Shown here: one piece after another, positions 42,571 to 51,703 of the stretch | Layout: each line of letters starts with the position of its first letter | Position numbering within the stretch: position 1 is the first letter of the stretch | DNA from: Flavobacteriaceae bacterium | GTDB taxonomy: Bacteria; Bacteroidota; Bacteroidia; Flavobacteriales; Flavobacteriaceae | Assembly: GCA_947456955.1 (NCBI GenBank) | Contig: CANGTQ010000001.1 | Location: forward strand, 62,001 to 126,000 | Length of the DNA stretch: 64,000 nucleotides | Direction of reading: 5' to 3' | The notes under the pieces: model-generated | What the model was told of the DNA's origin: nothing | Databases searched by the model: none | The model's input: only the letters and a program-made list of their open reading frames with translations | Position numbers and translations under genes: made by a program

Positions 42571-45500
42571 ATGGAAAAGAAAATATATTCTATTTTATCC
42601 TCTTCACGTTTAATGGCTATTTTGTTCCTTGGTTTTGCTGTCGCGATGGCTGTCGGAACATTCATCGAAAGTAAATACAACACCGATACAGCAAGAATTT
42701 TGGTCTATAATTCTTGGTGGTTTGAAGGGATTATGCTGTTTTTTGTGATTAATTTCATTGGAAACATAAAACGTTACCAATTGTATAAAAAAGAGAAATG
42801 GGCCACATTGTTGTTACATCTTTCATGGATTTTCATCATTTCAGGCGCATTTATTACGCGCTACATTAGTTACGAAGGAATGATGCCAATTCGAGAAGGT
42901 GCTGCCTCTAATCAGTTTTTTTCAGATAAAAATTATTTAACGGTTTTTGTTGATGGTATTTACGAAGGAAAAATGATGCGAAGGGTTTTTGAAAAACCAT
43001 TACTTCTTTCTCCGGTAACCAACAATCATTTTTCTATTGATGACAAGTTTGACAAAACTCCGTTTGAAATCGAATACAAAAACTTTGTACTCGATGCCAA
43101 AGAAACCATTAAAGAGTTAGCTATCGGTGATGTCTATTTGAAGTTAGTAGAATCGAGTGGAGGAACACGTCATGAACATATGTTGAAAGCCGGAGAAATT
43201 CAGGATATTCACAATATATTATTTGCGGTTAATAAACCAACAAAAGGCGCAATTAATATCGATACACAAACCAATACCATTTCTTCTCCGTTCGATGGAC
43301 AATTTATGAGAATGGCGGATAAGTTACAAGGTAAAGTTGCCAAAGATTCTGTTCAGACTTTGATGTATCGTTCTTTATATAACGTTGGTGGCGCACAATT
43401 TGTAATTCCGGATCAGCCTAAAAAAGGGATAAAAACCTATAAAGCAAGTGGTGATTTCAAAGCCAAAAATGGCGATGATGCAGTTACATTACTTATAAAG
43501 ACTGACGGTGCATCACAAGAAGTTACGCTAGTTGGATCAAAAGGGAAACAAGGTGAGCCAAAGATTATCAAACTTGGGAAATTGGAGTTTACTTTAAGTT
43601 ACGGAAGCAAAGTGTATAATTTACCTTTTAGTATAAAACTAAATGATTTTATTGCAGAGAAATATCCAGGAACTGAGAAAAGTTTCTCTTCGTTTGAAAG
43701 CAAAGTTACGGTTCAGGATTCTCCTAAAAATTTTGATGCCCGAATATATATGAATCACATTTTGGATCATAAAGGATATCGTTTCTTTCAGGCTTCTTTT
43801 GATCCTGATGAAAAAGGGACAGTGCTTTCTGTGAATCATGATTTTTGGGGAACAACAATTACCTACATCGGATATTTCATTTTGTTCTTTTGTATGATGG
43901 CAATTTTATTTACTAAAAACACTCGTTTTTCTGATTTAAAACGAAAACTAGATGTTGTCAAAAGAAAGAAAGAAAAACTATTGACATTGCTTGTTTTACT
44001 ATTTTCTTTTAATGGATTTGCACAGCAAGATCCGCACAAAGAAGGTAAATTCAATTATCTTGATTCTATTTTGTATTATAAAGTTCCCGAAAAACAAGCC
44101 GCACAGTTTGGTCGATTGGTTGTTCAAGATGAAGGTGGCAGAATGAAACCCATCAATACTTTTTCATCTGAGTTATTGCGAAAAGTGAGTCATAAAAACG
44201 ATTTCAATGGTATGAATTCGGATCAAGTTTTTATTTCGATAAAGCAATTTCCTTTTGCATGGATTGAGGTTCCTCTAATTTATATTAAAGGAGGTAATGA
44301 TAGTATCCGCAAAATTTTGGGAGCAGACAGCAATGAAAAATTAATTGCATTCAAGAAATTCTTTGATGAAAAAGGCAATTATAAACTAGCGCCTTACTTG
44401 GAAGCAGCCTATAAAACAGCCAACCCTAATCAGTTTGAAAAAGATTTTGTTGAAACAGACAAGAAAGTGAATTTGATGAACAGCGCGTTGTTTGGTAGTA
44501 TATTAAAGATTTATCCTATTCCTAATGACAAGAATAATAAATGGCTTTCAAATCTTGAGTTAAGTGCTCCAACAGGTACCGCTTTAGATACAATAAAAAC
44601 AGCGTTGCCTTATTATTTAGAGTCTTTAATGATAGGTACTAAAACCAAAGACTATACCATGGCAAACACTATGTTGAATGGTATTGAATCGTATCAAAAG
44701 AAATTTGGAAATGCTGTTCGTCCATCGGATAAAAAAATAGATTATGAGATTTTGTATAATAAATACGATGTATTGCAAAAGTTGCCTTATTGGTATTTGA
44801 CAGCAGCCGCTTTGATGTTTTTGTTTATCATTATTGGTATTTTTAAAGAAAGGAAAGGAGTGACCATTTTAGTTAATGGTTTGCACATAATAATTGGTTT
44901 GCTTTTTACTTTGCATACAATAGCTTTGCTATTTCGCTGGTATATATCAGGTCATGCACCATGGAGTAATGCGTATGAAGCCATTGTTTATGTTGCTTGG
45001 TCAACCATGTTCTTCGGATTAGCATTTGCATGGAAACTTAAACCTGCATTTTCAATTAAATTCATCGGTTCTTTAATTTTTGGAATATACTATAAGAGCA
45101 CATCTAAATTAACTGTTGCTGCTTGTACCTTTGTGTCAGCAATGATATTAACAGCTGCCTATGCCAATTGGATTGATCCTGAAATTGCTAATCTGCAACC
45201 AGTTCTGAATTCCTATTGGTTAATGATACACGTAGCGGTTATTGTAGCGAGTTACGGACCGTTTGCCTTGGGAATGATATTAGGTTTTGTATCCTTGTTA
45301 TTGATGCTTTTTACTACTGAAAGAAACAAATCGAAAATGGAATTGAACATTAAAGAAATAACCATTATTAACGAAATGGCGCTGACTGTCGGATTAGTAA
45401 TGCTTACCATTGGGAACTTTCTCGGCGGTCAATGGGCGAATGAAAGTTGGGGCAGGTATTGGGGCTGGGATCCAAAAGAGACTTGGGCTTTGATTAGTAT

Positions 45501-45756
45501 TATGGTTTATGCTTTTGTTATTCATGCTCGTTTTGTTCCATCGATGCGAAACAAATGGATTTTTAACTTAATGGCGATGTATGCTTTTGTTTCTATTTTA
45601 TTTACGTACTATGGCGTAAATTTCCATTTGGTTGGGTTGCATTCGTATGCAAGTGGCGAAGCAAAATCACTAAGTTGGATATGGATGACTTTGGGAGGAA
45701 TGACTTTGATAGGAGCTTTGGCTTATCCGAAATATAGAAAGTATTATAAAAGATAA
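42571..45756 (+). CDS. ccsBA: Fused ResB-CcsA cytochrome c biogenesis protein
   Basis: 1061 residues in one chain combining CcsB/ResB and CcsA, the system II machinery that delivers and attaches haem to apocytochrome c. N-terminal helices and the large extracytoplasmic ResB region span about 1-450. At 471-486 an internal hydrophobic stretch (LLTLLVLLFSFNGFAQ) looks like a leftover signal peptide at the fusion joint. A Lys/Asp-rich soluble part follows, then from about 740 the multi-helix CcsA half with the haem-binding WWD-type motif RYWGWDPKETWALI near 962-975 and flanking histidines. It has its own promoter and serves the two di-haem peroxidases encoded 11 kb downstream. Confidence 0.94.
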   Translation: MEKKIYSILSSSRLMAILFLGFAVAMAVGTFIESKYNTDTARILVYNSWWFEGIMLFFVINFIGNIKRYQLYKKEKWATLLLHLSWIFIISGAFITRYISYEGMMPIREGAASNQFFSDKNYLTVFVDGIYEGKMMRRVFEKPLLLSPVTNNHFSIDDKFDKTPFEIEYKNFVLDAKETIKELAIGDVYLKLVESSGGTRHEHMLKAGEIQDIHNILFAVNKPTKGAINIDTQTNTISSPFDGQFMRMADKLQGKVAKDSVQTLMYRSLYNVGGAQFVIPDQPKKGIKTYKASGDFKAKNGDDAVTLLIKTDGASQEVTLVGSKGKQGEPKIIKLGKLEFTLSYGSKVYNLPFSIKLNDFIAEKYPGTEKSFSSFESKVTVQDSPKNFDARIYMNHILDHKGYRFFQASFDPDEKGTVLSVNHDFWGTTITYIGYFILFFCMMAILFTKNTRFSDLKRKLDVVKRKKEKLLTLLVLLFSFNGFAQQDPHKEGKFNYLDSILYYKVPEKQAAQFGRLVVQDEGGRMKPINTFSSELLRKVSHKNDFNGMNSDQVFISIKQFPFAWIEVPLIYIKGGNDSIRKILGADSNEKLIAFKKFFDEKGNYKLAPYLEAAYKTANPNQFEKDFVETDKKVNLMNSALFGSILKIYPIPNDKNNKWLSNLELSAPTGTALDTIKTALPYYLESLMIGTKTKDYTMANTMLNGIESYQKKFGNAVRPSDKKIDYEILYNKYDVLQKLPYWYLTAAALMFLFIIIGIFKERKGVTILVNGLHIIIGLLFTLHTIALLFRWYISGHAPWSNAYEAIVYVAWSTMFFGLAFAWKLKPAFSIKFIGSLIFGIYYKSTSKLTVAACTFVSAMILTAAYANWIDPEIANLQPVLNSYWLMIHVAVIVASYGPFALGMILGFVSLLLMLFTTERNKSKMELNIKEITIINEMALTVGLVMLTIGNFLGGQWANESWGRYWGWDPKETWALISIMVYAFVIHARFVPSMRNKWIFNLMAMYAFVSILFTYYGVNFHLVGLHSYASGEAKSLSWIWMTLGGMTLIGALAYPKYRKYYKR

Positions 45757-45761
45757 TACCT

Positions 45762-45782
45762 GTCTGCCTACAGGCAGGGAGG
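45762..45782. repeat. CTGCCTACAGGCAG short palindrome
   Basis: CTGTCTGCCTACAGGCAGGG just past the ResB-CcsA stop. A related TTGCCTGCCAGCAGGC lies at the prfB end (7124-7139), and ACCTGTTGACAG near 55999 may be a degenerate third copy. Confidence 0.5.
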
Positions 45783-45793
45783 AAAGAAAAAAG

Positions 45794-45820
45794 AAAGTCT
45801 TTTTGACATTAAAAGACTTT
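45794..45820 (+). terminator. Hairpin after ResB-CcsA, possible terminator
   Basis: Stem AAAGTCTTTT / AAAAGACTTT with a 7-base loop. The T run after it is short, so termination may be partial. Confidence 0.5.
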
Positions 45821-45877
45821 ATGAGATATATAACAGCCACACCTGAAATTAATGTTTAATTTTAGCAAAAATATTTT

Positions 45878-46462
45878 ATGAAAAAGATATCACTATTTAT
45901 TGCAATCTTAATCTTATCTAGTTGCCAAAATCAGGCACAAAACAATATTAAAGCTATGGAATCGCAAAAACCTGTTCAAACTCAAACCATTTACCAATTT
46001 AAAGTAACCGATTTGTATGGAAAAGAATTTGACTTTTCCACACTTAAAGGAAAGAAGCTACTAATTGTTAATACTGCTTCAGAATGTGGATTAACTCCAC
46101 AGTACAAAGATTTGGAAGCCATTTATAGTAAATACAAAGACAAAAACTTTGTAATTATAGGTTTTCCGGCTAATAATTTTGGTTCACAAGAACCAGGTAG
46201 CAATGAACAAATTGCTAAATTTTGTCAAATGAATTATGGTGTAACATTCCCAATGATGAGCAAAATATCTGTAAAAGGGAACGATATTCATGAGGTTTAT
46301 CAATTTTTGACTCAAAAAAATAAAAATGGTTTGCAAGACAGTCAGGTAGAGTGGAATTTCCAAAAATACTTAATCAACGAGGAAGGTGAATTGATAAAAG
46401 TTTTATCACCAAGAGTATTACCCACAGACTCGGAAATTGTGGGTTGGATTAACGGAAAATAG
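45878..46462 (+). CDS. Glutathione peroxidase-like thiol peroxidase, lipoprotein
   Basis: 194 residues with a lipoprotein signal (ILILSSC, acylated Cys16). A thioredoxin-fold peroxidase reducing hydroperoxides, in bacteria usually with thioredoxin. The peroxidatic Cys is residue 70 in NTASECGLTPQ, with Gln in FGSQEPGSNEQI and Trp in QVEWNFQKYL completing the tetrad. It is a Cys enzyme: the codon is TGT, so no selenocysteine. Its location at the inner face of the outer membrane or outside of the inner membrane is inferred from the lipobox. Confidence 0.92.
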   Translation: MKKISLFIAILILSSCQNQAQNNIKAMESQKPVQTQTIYQFKVTDLYGKEFDFSTLKGKKLLIVNTASECGLTPQYKDLEAIYSKYKDKNFVIIGFPANNFGSQEPGSNEQIAKFCQMNYGVTFPMMSKISVKGNDIHEVYQFLTQKNKNGLQDSQVEWNFQKYLINEEGELIKVLSPRVLPTDSEIVGWINGK

Positions 46463-46484
46463 TAAATAACAAATATTTTACAAC

Positions 46485-46514
46485 AAAAGCTTGGTGAATT
46501 TCATCAGGCTTTTT
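46485..46514 (+). terminator. Terminator after the glutathione peroxidase gene
   Basis: AAAAGCTTGGTGAA pairs with TTCATCAGGCTTTT (one G-T pair), followed by TTTGCTTT. Confidence 0.75.
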
Positions 46515-46648
46515 GCTTTAATTTTGTCGATTAACTACACTGCTGTTGTGATTTAAAGAGTTTTTAACCCTTTGAACGATTTTTATTTAATGGCTAGAGT
46601 ATTCTTGATAAGTTTGGATAGAATTTAATTACTACAATACTTCTACTT

Positions 46649-47023
46649 ATGAAGAATATATTTAGCCCAATAAACAGACAAGATTATTTAAAAGGTTTTT
46701 CTAATGGCCAAAATCCATATTTAAAAGAAGAAGAGAACCAAACGGAGGCCTATATTTTTGGTTTCAATCAAGGACGTTTAGATTACGAAAGAATGAATGG
46801 TAAAATTATCCATGGCATACCTAAACTAATTGTAACCAATAAAGTTTTAGAAGATTTTTTATTAGCGGGAATGCTAGGTATTAGCATAAATGATAACGAT
46901 TATACAGCATTTCAAATAGATGTTATTTCGAAATGGTACCAAAGTGGTATTGAAAAATATAACCCAAGACAAAGTAGTTATCTTTTGGGAATACTTGAAG
47001 AAAACGGGATTGACATAATTTAG
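46649..47023 (+). CDS. Unknown 124-residue cytoplasmic protein
   Basis: No signal peptide. The N-terminal half has two spaced small-residue motifs, DYLKGFSNGQNPYL and AYIFGFNQGRLDYERMNG. These recall the G-x-x-x-G, PY and GxxxGR layout of ribosome modulation factor, but the match is loose. The C-terminal half (TNKVLEDFLLAGMLGISINDNDYTAFQIDVISKWYQSGIEKY) is helical. No neighbour suggests a function. It ends 1 base before the opposing acetyltransferase stop. Confidence 0.6.
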   Translation: MKNIFSPINRQDYLKGFSNGQNPYLKEEENQTEAYIFGFNQGRLDYERMNGKIIHGIPKLIVTNKVLEDFLLAGMLGISINDNDYTAFQIDVISKWYQSGIEKYNPRQSSYLLGILEENGIDII

Positions 47024-47024
47024 T

Positions 47025-47522
47025 TTACTTCAATATCAGTTGCATAATCACACTATGCAACCAACGCTCAAACTTATAGCCACTTTCTTTAATTATTCCG
47101 ACAGTAGTAAAACCAAACTGTTCATGAAAAGCAACACTACTTTGGTTTTCATAATCAATGACTGCAATAATAGTATGCAATTTTTGCTTTTTAGCTAACT
47201 CAATTAAATTTTTCAGTAGTGCTTTTCCAGCGCCTTTTCCATGTTCGTTTGGCATTATATAAACCGAATGTTCTACAGTAAATTTGTAGGCTTCTCGAAA
47301 ACGAAACTCACTATAATAGCCAAAACCAACTACGCGGTCGTCTATGGTGGCAACAATTACCGGAAATCCTTTGGTTAGTTTTTCTTCAAAAATGGCTTGT
47401 TGTTGTTCTAATGTACGCAATTCATAATCATACAAGGCGGTTGAGTTGGCAATATAATAATTGAGAATGGCAACAATAGTTTCAGCATCTTGAGTTCGAT
47501 AAGGTCTTATTTTGATTTCCAT
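47025..47522 (-). CDS. GNAT N-acetyltransferase (phosphinothricin acetyltransferase-like)
   Basis: 165 residues from MEIKIRPYRTQDAETI. The GNAT acetyl-CoA site is visible as HSVYIMPNEHGKGAGKALLKNLIE (V-x-x-x-x-R/Q-G-x-G-x-[GA] with HGKGAGKA) and the later YENQSSVAFHEQFGFTTVG. It matches the Pat subgroup, which acetylates primary amines such as phosphinothricin, methionine sulfoximine or amino acids. The frame to 47558 is too long upstream. The substrate is not decided. Confidence 0.85.
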   Translation of the reverse strand: MEIKIRPYRTQDAETIVAILNYYIANSTALYDYELRTLEQQQAIFEEKLTKGFPVIVATIDDRVVGFGYYSEFRFREAYKFTVEHSVYIMPNEHGKGAGKALLKNLIELAKKQKLHTIIAVIDYENQSSVAFHEQFGFTTVGIIKESGYKFERWLHSVIMQLILK

Positions 47523-47567
47523 AAGCAAAAATATGTAGTGGTAAATGTAAGAAAACAAATCACAGTA

Positions 47568-47597
47568 TTGAAAAAGCTACACAACTTTGTATCTTTG
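47568..47597 (+). promoter_or_regulatory. Promoter of menD
   Basis: TTG (47568-47570), 19-base spacer, then TATCTTTG (47590-47597). This is one of the best -33/-7 pairs in the window; menD starts 19 bases later. Confidence 0.7.
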
Positions 47598-47616
47598 TTA
47601 CGATTAAAAAACAGCA

Positions 47617-49278
47617 ATGATTTACCCTAAAATACCTTTAGCACAAAGCATTATTGAGATATGCCATGCCAAAGGAGTTCAAGATATTATTATTTCCCCT
47701 GGCTCAAGAAATGCACCGCTGACAATAGGGTTTACTAACAATCCGAAATTTACTTGTTATAGTATTGCAGATGAACGTTGCGCCGCTTTTTTTGCTTTGG
47801 GTATTGCACAACAAACTAAAAAACCGGTGGCTGTGGTTTGTACTTCCGGTTCGGCATTGCTGAATTATTATCCGGCTTTAGCCGAAGCTTTTTACAGCCA
47901 GATACCATTTATTGTTATTTCGGCTGATAGACCTTTTGATAAAATTGATATTGGCGATGGACAAACCATTCGTCAGGAAAATGTTTTTATAAATCATTCG
48001 TTATACAATGCTAATCTAACTCAAGACGCTTCCGAAGAAAATGATATGTTTATTAATGAAGCCATTAATGTGGCTATTGCCCGAAAAGGACCGGTACATA
48101 TCAACGTTCCGTTTGAGGAACCTTTATATGAAACAACTAATAAACTTTCGGTAGATTTTACCGTAACGGATTTGGTTATTCCTAATAGACAATTAGATGT
48201 AGATGATATAATTGCTTTTTCAACACTATGGAATAATAGTCAAAAGATATTAATTTTGATAGGTGAATGTACACCAAATGCTATTGAACAAAAATGGCTA
48301 GACCAATTGGCATTGATTCCTTCAGTTGTTGTAATGATAGAGACAACATCCAATTTACATCACTCAAGTTTTATCAATACTATCGACACACTAATCACCC
48401 CATTTTCTCCATCTGAATTTCTGGAACTGCAACCAAAAATTTTGATTACGTTTGGTGGTATGATTGTTTCGAAAAGAGTAAAAGCATTTCTCCGAAAATA
48501 CAACCCAAGTCATCATTGGCATATTGATGAGCATCGTGCTTATGACACATTTGGTATTCTTACTAAGCATTTTCAAGTTGAACCGAATCAGTTTTTTAAA
48601 CAATTTTTGCCTTTTGTAAAAGATATTGAAAGTGATTATAAATTATTTTTTCAAACTATCCATAAACAACGAAAAATAAAACATGGCGAGTATCTTGCTC
48701 AAGTTCCGTTTTGTGATTTAAAAGCATTTGAAAGTATATTGTCAAGTTTGCCAAACGATATCCAATTACAAATTAGTAATAGTTCGGCCATTCGCTATGC
48801 GCAATTATTTGATATTGAAAAAAGCATTGAAGTATTTTGTAATAGAGGCACTAGTGGTATTGATGGCAGTACTTCAACAGCTATTGGAGCAGCAGTTGGA
48901 AGCAAAAAGCCTACGGTTTTAATTACCGGTGATGTTAGCTTTTTTTATGATAGCAATGCGCTTTGGAACAATTACATTCCAAAAAATTTTAAAATCATTT
49001 TAATAAATAACGGCGGTGGCGGTATTTTTAGAATATTACCAGGGCATCAGGAAACGGAAACATTCAATACTTTTTTTGAAACTTCTCATTGTTTGACGGC
49101 AGAACATTTAGCCAAAATGTATCAGTTAGATTATACGACTGCCAGTGATGAAGCTACTTTGAAAAGAGGATTATCTCAACTTTACAAGCAAAATGAGAAA
49201 CCAATGATATTAGAAGTTTTCACTCCAACTCGAGAGAATGATAAACTATTGAATGACTATTTTAAAGCTTTGGTATAA
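47617..49278 (+). CDS. menD: 2-succinyl-5-enolpyruvyl-6-hydroxy-3-cyclohexene-1-carboxylate synthase
   Basis: 553-residue thiamine-diphosphate enzyme of menaquinone synthesis, joining isochorismate with 2-oxoglutarate. The N-terminal pyrimidine domain (IIISPGSRNAPLTIGFTNNPKF, then DERCAAFFALGIAQQTKKPVAVVCTSGSALLNYYPALAEA) and the C-terminal diphosphate domain (LITGDVSFFYDSNALWN... NNGGGGIFRILPG) carry the family sequence. Other men genes are not in the window. The HD-domain gene begins 30 bases downstream. Confidence 0.94.
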   Translation: MIYPKIPLAQSIIEICHAKGVQDIIISPGSRNAPLTIGFTNNPKFTCYSIADERCAAFFALGIAQQTKKPVAVVCTSGSALLNYYPALAEAFYSQIPFIVISADRPFDKIDIGDGQTIRQENVFINHSLYNANLTQDASEENDMFINEAINVAIARKGPVHINVPFEEPLYETTNKLSVDFTVTDLVIPNRQLDVDDIIAFSTLWNNSQKILILIGECTPNAIEQKWLDQLALIPSVVVMIETTSNLHHSSFINTIDTLITPFSPSEFLELQPKILITFGGMIVSKRVKAFLRKYNPSHHWHIDEHRAYDTFGILTKHFQVEPNQFFKQFLPFVKDIESDYKLFFQTIHKQRKIKHGEYLAQVPFCDLKAFESILSSLPNDIQLQISNSSAIRYAQLFDIEKSIEVFCNRGTSGIDGSTSTAIGAAVGSKKPTVLITGDVSFFYDSNALWNNYIPKNFKIILINNGGGGIFRILPGHQETETFNTFFETSHCLTAEHLAKMYQLDYTTASDEATLKRGLSQLYKQNEKPMILEVFTPTRENDKLLNDYFKALV

Positions 49279-49308
49279 ATTTATATCTTTACTAAAATCA
49301 ACAAATTT

Positions 49309-50547
49309 GTGAGCAACACTAATAAACTCAAAATATTCAACGATCCAATTTATGGTTTTATCACCATACCAAATACGTTGATTTATGATTTAATTCAGCA
49401 TCCTTATTTTCAGCGTTTGCGTCGTATTACTCAAATGGGATTATCATATTTGGTATATCCTGGTGCGCATCATACTCGTTTTCATCATGCGCTTGGTGCT
49501 ATGCACATCATGCAAAAAGCTATTGAAGTGTTGCGTTTTAAAGAAGTTTTAATTTCAAAAGAAGAAGAGAACGCTTTATATATCGCGATACTTCTGCATG
49601 ATATTGGTCATGGACCGTTTTCACATACGTTGGAACATAGCATTGTTGAAGTCCATCATGAAGATATTTCATTATTGTTCATGGCGAAATTAAACGAAGA
49701 ATTTGATGGTCAGTTGAGTTTAGCAATCCAGATTTTTAAAGGAGAATACCATAGAAAATTCATGTTGCAGTTAATATCCAGTCAATTAGATATGGATAGA
49801 ATGGATTATTTGAAGCGCGATAGTTTTTATTCAGGCGTTGCCGAAGGAAACATTAATTCTGACCGTTTAATTCAGATGTTGAATGTGATGGATGATGTTT
49901 TGGTTATGGAAGAAAAAGGGATTTATTCAATAGAAAAATTCCTTATGGCAAGACGTTTAATGTACTGGCAGGCTTATCTGCACAAAACAAGTTTAGTAGC
50001 TGAACTGACCTTGACTAATGCGCTAAAAAGAGCCAAAGAACTACTTCATAAAGGTATTGATTTAGAATGCAGCAAACCATTAAAACATTTTATGGAGCAC
50101 AAAGTCACACTCGAAAATTTCTCCAATAGTAATTTAGATAGCTTTACACAACTAGATGATTTTGATATTATTAGCGCCTTAAAAAATTGGCAGCGCCATG
50201 ATGATTTTATTTTAAGCAGTTTGAGCAAAATGATTATTAATAGAGACTTACCAAAAATTAAACTCAATAACGAAAAATTTCCAAAAGAAGTATTAGAGGA
50301 AATGACCACCCGTTTTGCAAAAGAGCATAATATAACTGAACTGGAAGCTAAGTACTTTATCTTTAAAGGTAAGATTGAAAACCAAGCTTATAGCAAAAAC
50401 GCAGAACCAATTAGGATTTTAAAGAAAGACAAAACCATTGAAGATATTGTTGAAGCTTCCGATCAATTGAATTTGAAAGCGTTGTCAAAACCAGTAACCA
50501 AGTATTTTATATGTTTTCCAAAACTACTTGACGAAAACTATCTTTAA
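49309..50547 (+). CDS. HD-domain phosphohydrolase (dGTPase/SAMHD1-like)
   Basis: 412 residues starting with GTG (MSNTNKLKIFNDPIYGFI). The metal-binding HD motif is intact: RFHHALGAMHIM supplies an early His, LHDIGHGPFSHTLEHS the HD pair and following His, and DRMDYLKRD the last Asp. It belongs to the family of dNTP triphosphohydrolase-like proteins whose exact nucleotide is unknown. Starts 30 bases after menD on the same strand, so the two may be co-transcribed. Confidence 0.88.
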   Translation: MSNTNKLKIFNDPIYGFITIPNTLIYDLIQHPYFQRLRRITQMGLSYLVYPGAHHTRFHHALGAMHIMQKAIEVLRFKEVLISKEEENALYIAILLHDIGHGPFSHTLEHSIVEVHHEDISLLFMAKLNEEFDGQLSLAIQIFKGEYHRKFMLQLISSQLDMDRMDYLKRDSFYSGVAEGNINSDRLIQMLNVMDDVLVMEEKGIYSIEKFLMARRLMYWQAYLHKTSLVAELTLTNALKRAKELLHKGIDLECSKPLKHFMEHKVTLENFSNSNLDSFTQLDDFDIISALKNWQRHDDFILSSLSKMIINRDLPKIKLNNEKFPKEVLEEMTTRFAKEHNITELEAKYFIFKGKIENQAYSKNAEPIRILKKDKTIEDIVEASDQLNLKALSKPVTKYFICFPKLLDENYL

Positions 50548-50561
50548 AATTGATTTTTTTA

Positions 50562-50569
50562 TACTTTTG
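50562..50569 (+). promoter_or_regulatory. -7 element for the lpxD-lpxC/fabZ run
   Basis: TACTTTTG matches TAnnTTTG. The leader of about 90 bases between it and lpxD contains a 25-codon frame (ATG at 50576), probably chance. Confidence 0.45.
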
Positions 50570-50662
50570 TGACTATGAATCGAACTGCACATATTTTTGA
50601 TATTTCAAATCAAGTAGTTGGTAATTTCCATCTTATAACTATAATAAATTAAGTAGCATAAG

Positions 50663-51691
50663 ATGAAATTTACAGCAGCTCAAATAGCGGGAATTCTTGA
50701 AGGCGAAGTGATAGGTAATCCTGATGCTGTAGTCTTTAAATTAGCTAAGATAGAAGAGGGTACTGAAGGATCGCTAACATTTTTAGCCAACCCAAAGTAT
50801 GTTAATTTTATTTATACTACTCAAGCTACAATCACGATTGTCAATAATGATTTTGTTCCTGAAAATGATTTAGCTACTACTTTGATTAAAGTGGATGATG
50901 CCTATCAGTCTTTTTCAAAACTTTTGGAATATTACAATCAGGTAAAGCTTATGAAATCAGGCATTGAACAGCCATCAGTAATTTCAGAGAACGTGACTTA
51001 TGGAGAACAACTTTATTTGGGCAGCTTTAGTTATGTTGGAAAAAATGTGACTATTGGCAACAATGTAAAAATTTACCCTAACTGTTTTATTGGTGATAAT
51101 GTATCTATTGGTGATAACTGTATCTTTTTCGCGGGTGTAAAAATATATTCTGAAACTGAAATAGGAAACAATTGTAACTTTCATTCAGGTTGTGTTGTAG
51201 GTTCAGACGGTTTTGGTTTTGCACCAACAGAAGAGGGAACATATAACAAAATCCCTCAAATTGGTAATGTAATTATTGAAGATGATGTTGAGATTGGCGC
51301 TAATACGACTATCGATAGAGCAACATTAGGTATAACTTTAATCCGAAAAGGAGTAAAACTAGATAATCATATTCAGATTGCACATAACGTTGAAATAGGT
51401 GAAAATACGGTAATTGCTGCACAAACTGGTATTGCGGGTTCAACTAAAATTGGAAGCAATTGTTTAATTGGTGGACAGGTTGGAATTGCCGGTCATCTCA
51501 CAATTGGTAATAATGTTAGAGTTCAGGCACAATCGGGAATCGGAAAAAACATACCTGATAGAGAAATTATTCAAGGATCACCTGCATTCAATTATAGTGA
51601 TTTTAGCAAATCTTATGTGCATTTTAGAAATTTACCTAAAATAGTTTCAGATTTAGAAGAATTAAAAAGTAATAATAAAAACCAAATTTAA
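50663..51691 (+). CDS. lpxD: UDP-3-O-acylglucosamine N-acyltransferase, main copy
   Basis: 342-residue LpxD: N-terminal uridine-binding domain, then hexapeptide beta-helix, then a C-terminal helix. The catalytic-His segment is [14 protein letters not shown], and the family loop GSDGFGF precedes the repeat [28 protein letters not shown]. It stands 12 bases upstream of lpxC/fabZ, with lpxA next, so it should be the lipid A enzyme. Two other LpxD-like genes are in the window. Confidence 0.94.
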   Translation: MKFTAAQIAGILEGEVIGNPDAVVFKLAKIEEGTEGSLTFLANPKYVNFIYTTQATITIVNNDFVPENDLATTLIKVDDAYQSFSKLLEYYNQVKLMKSGIEQPSVISENVTYGEQLYLGSFSYVGKNVTIGNNVKIYPNCFIGDNVSIGDNCIFFAGVKIYSETEIGNNCNFHSGCVVGSDGFGFAPTEEGTYNKIPQIGNVIIEDDVEIGANTTIDRATLGITLIRKGVKLDNHIQIAHNVEIGENTVIAAQTGIAGSTKIGSNCLIGGQVGIAGHLTIGNNVRVQAQSGIGKNIPDREIIQGSPAFNYSDFSKSYVHFRNLPKIVSDLEELKSNNKNQI

Positions 51692-51703
51692 ATAAGCATA
51701 ATA

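Noticed and set aside
46070..46100. Selenocysteine in the glutathione peroxidase
   Set aside because: The active-site codon is TGT (Cys) in NTASECG; there is no in-frame TGA.
50576..50653. 25-codon leader peptide before lpxD
   Set aside because: The -7 element would start transcription about at its ATG, the codons give no known leader signature, and no attenuator hairpin follows.
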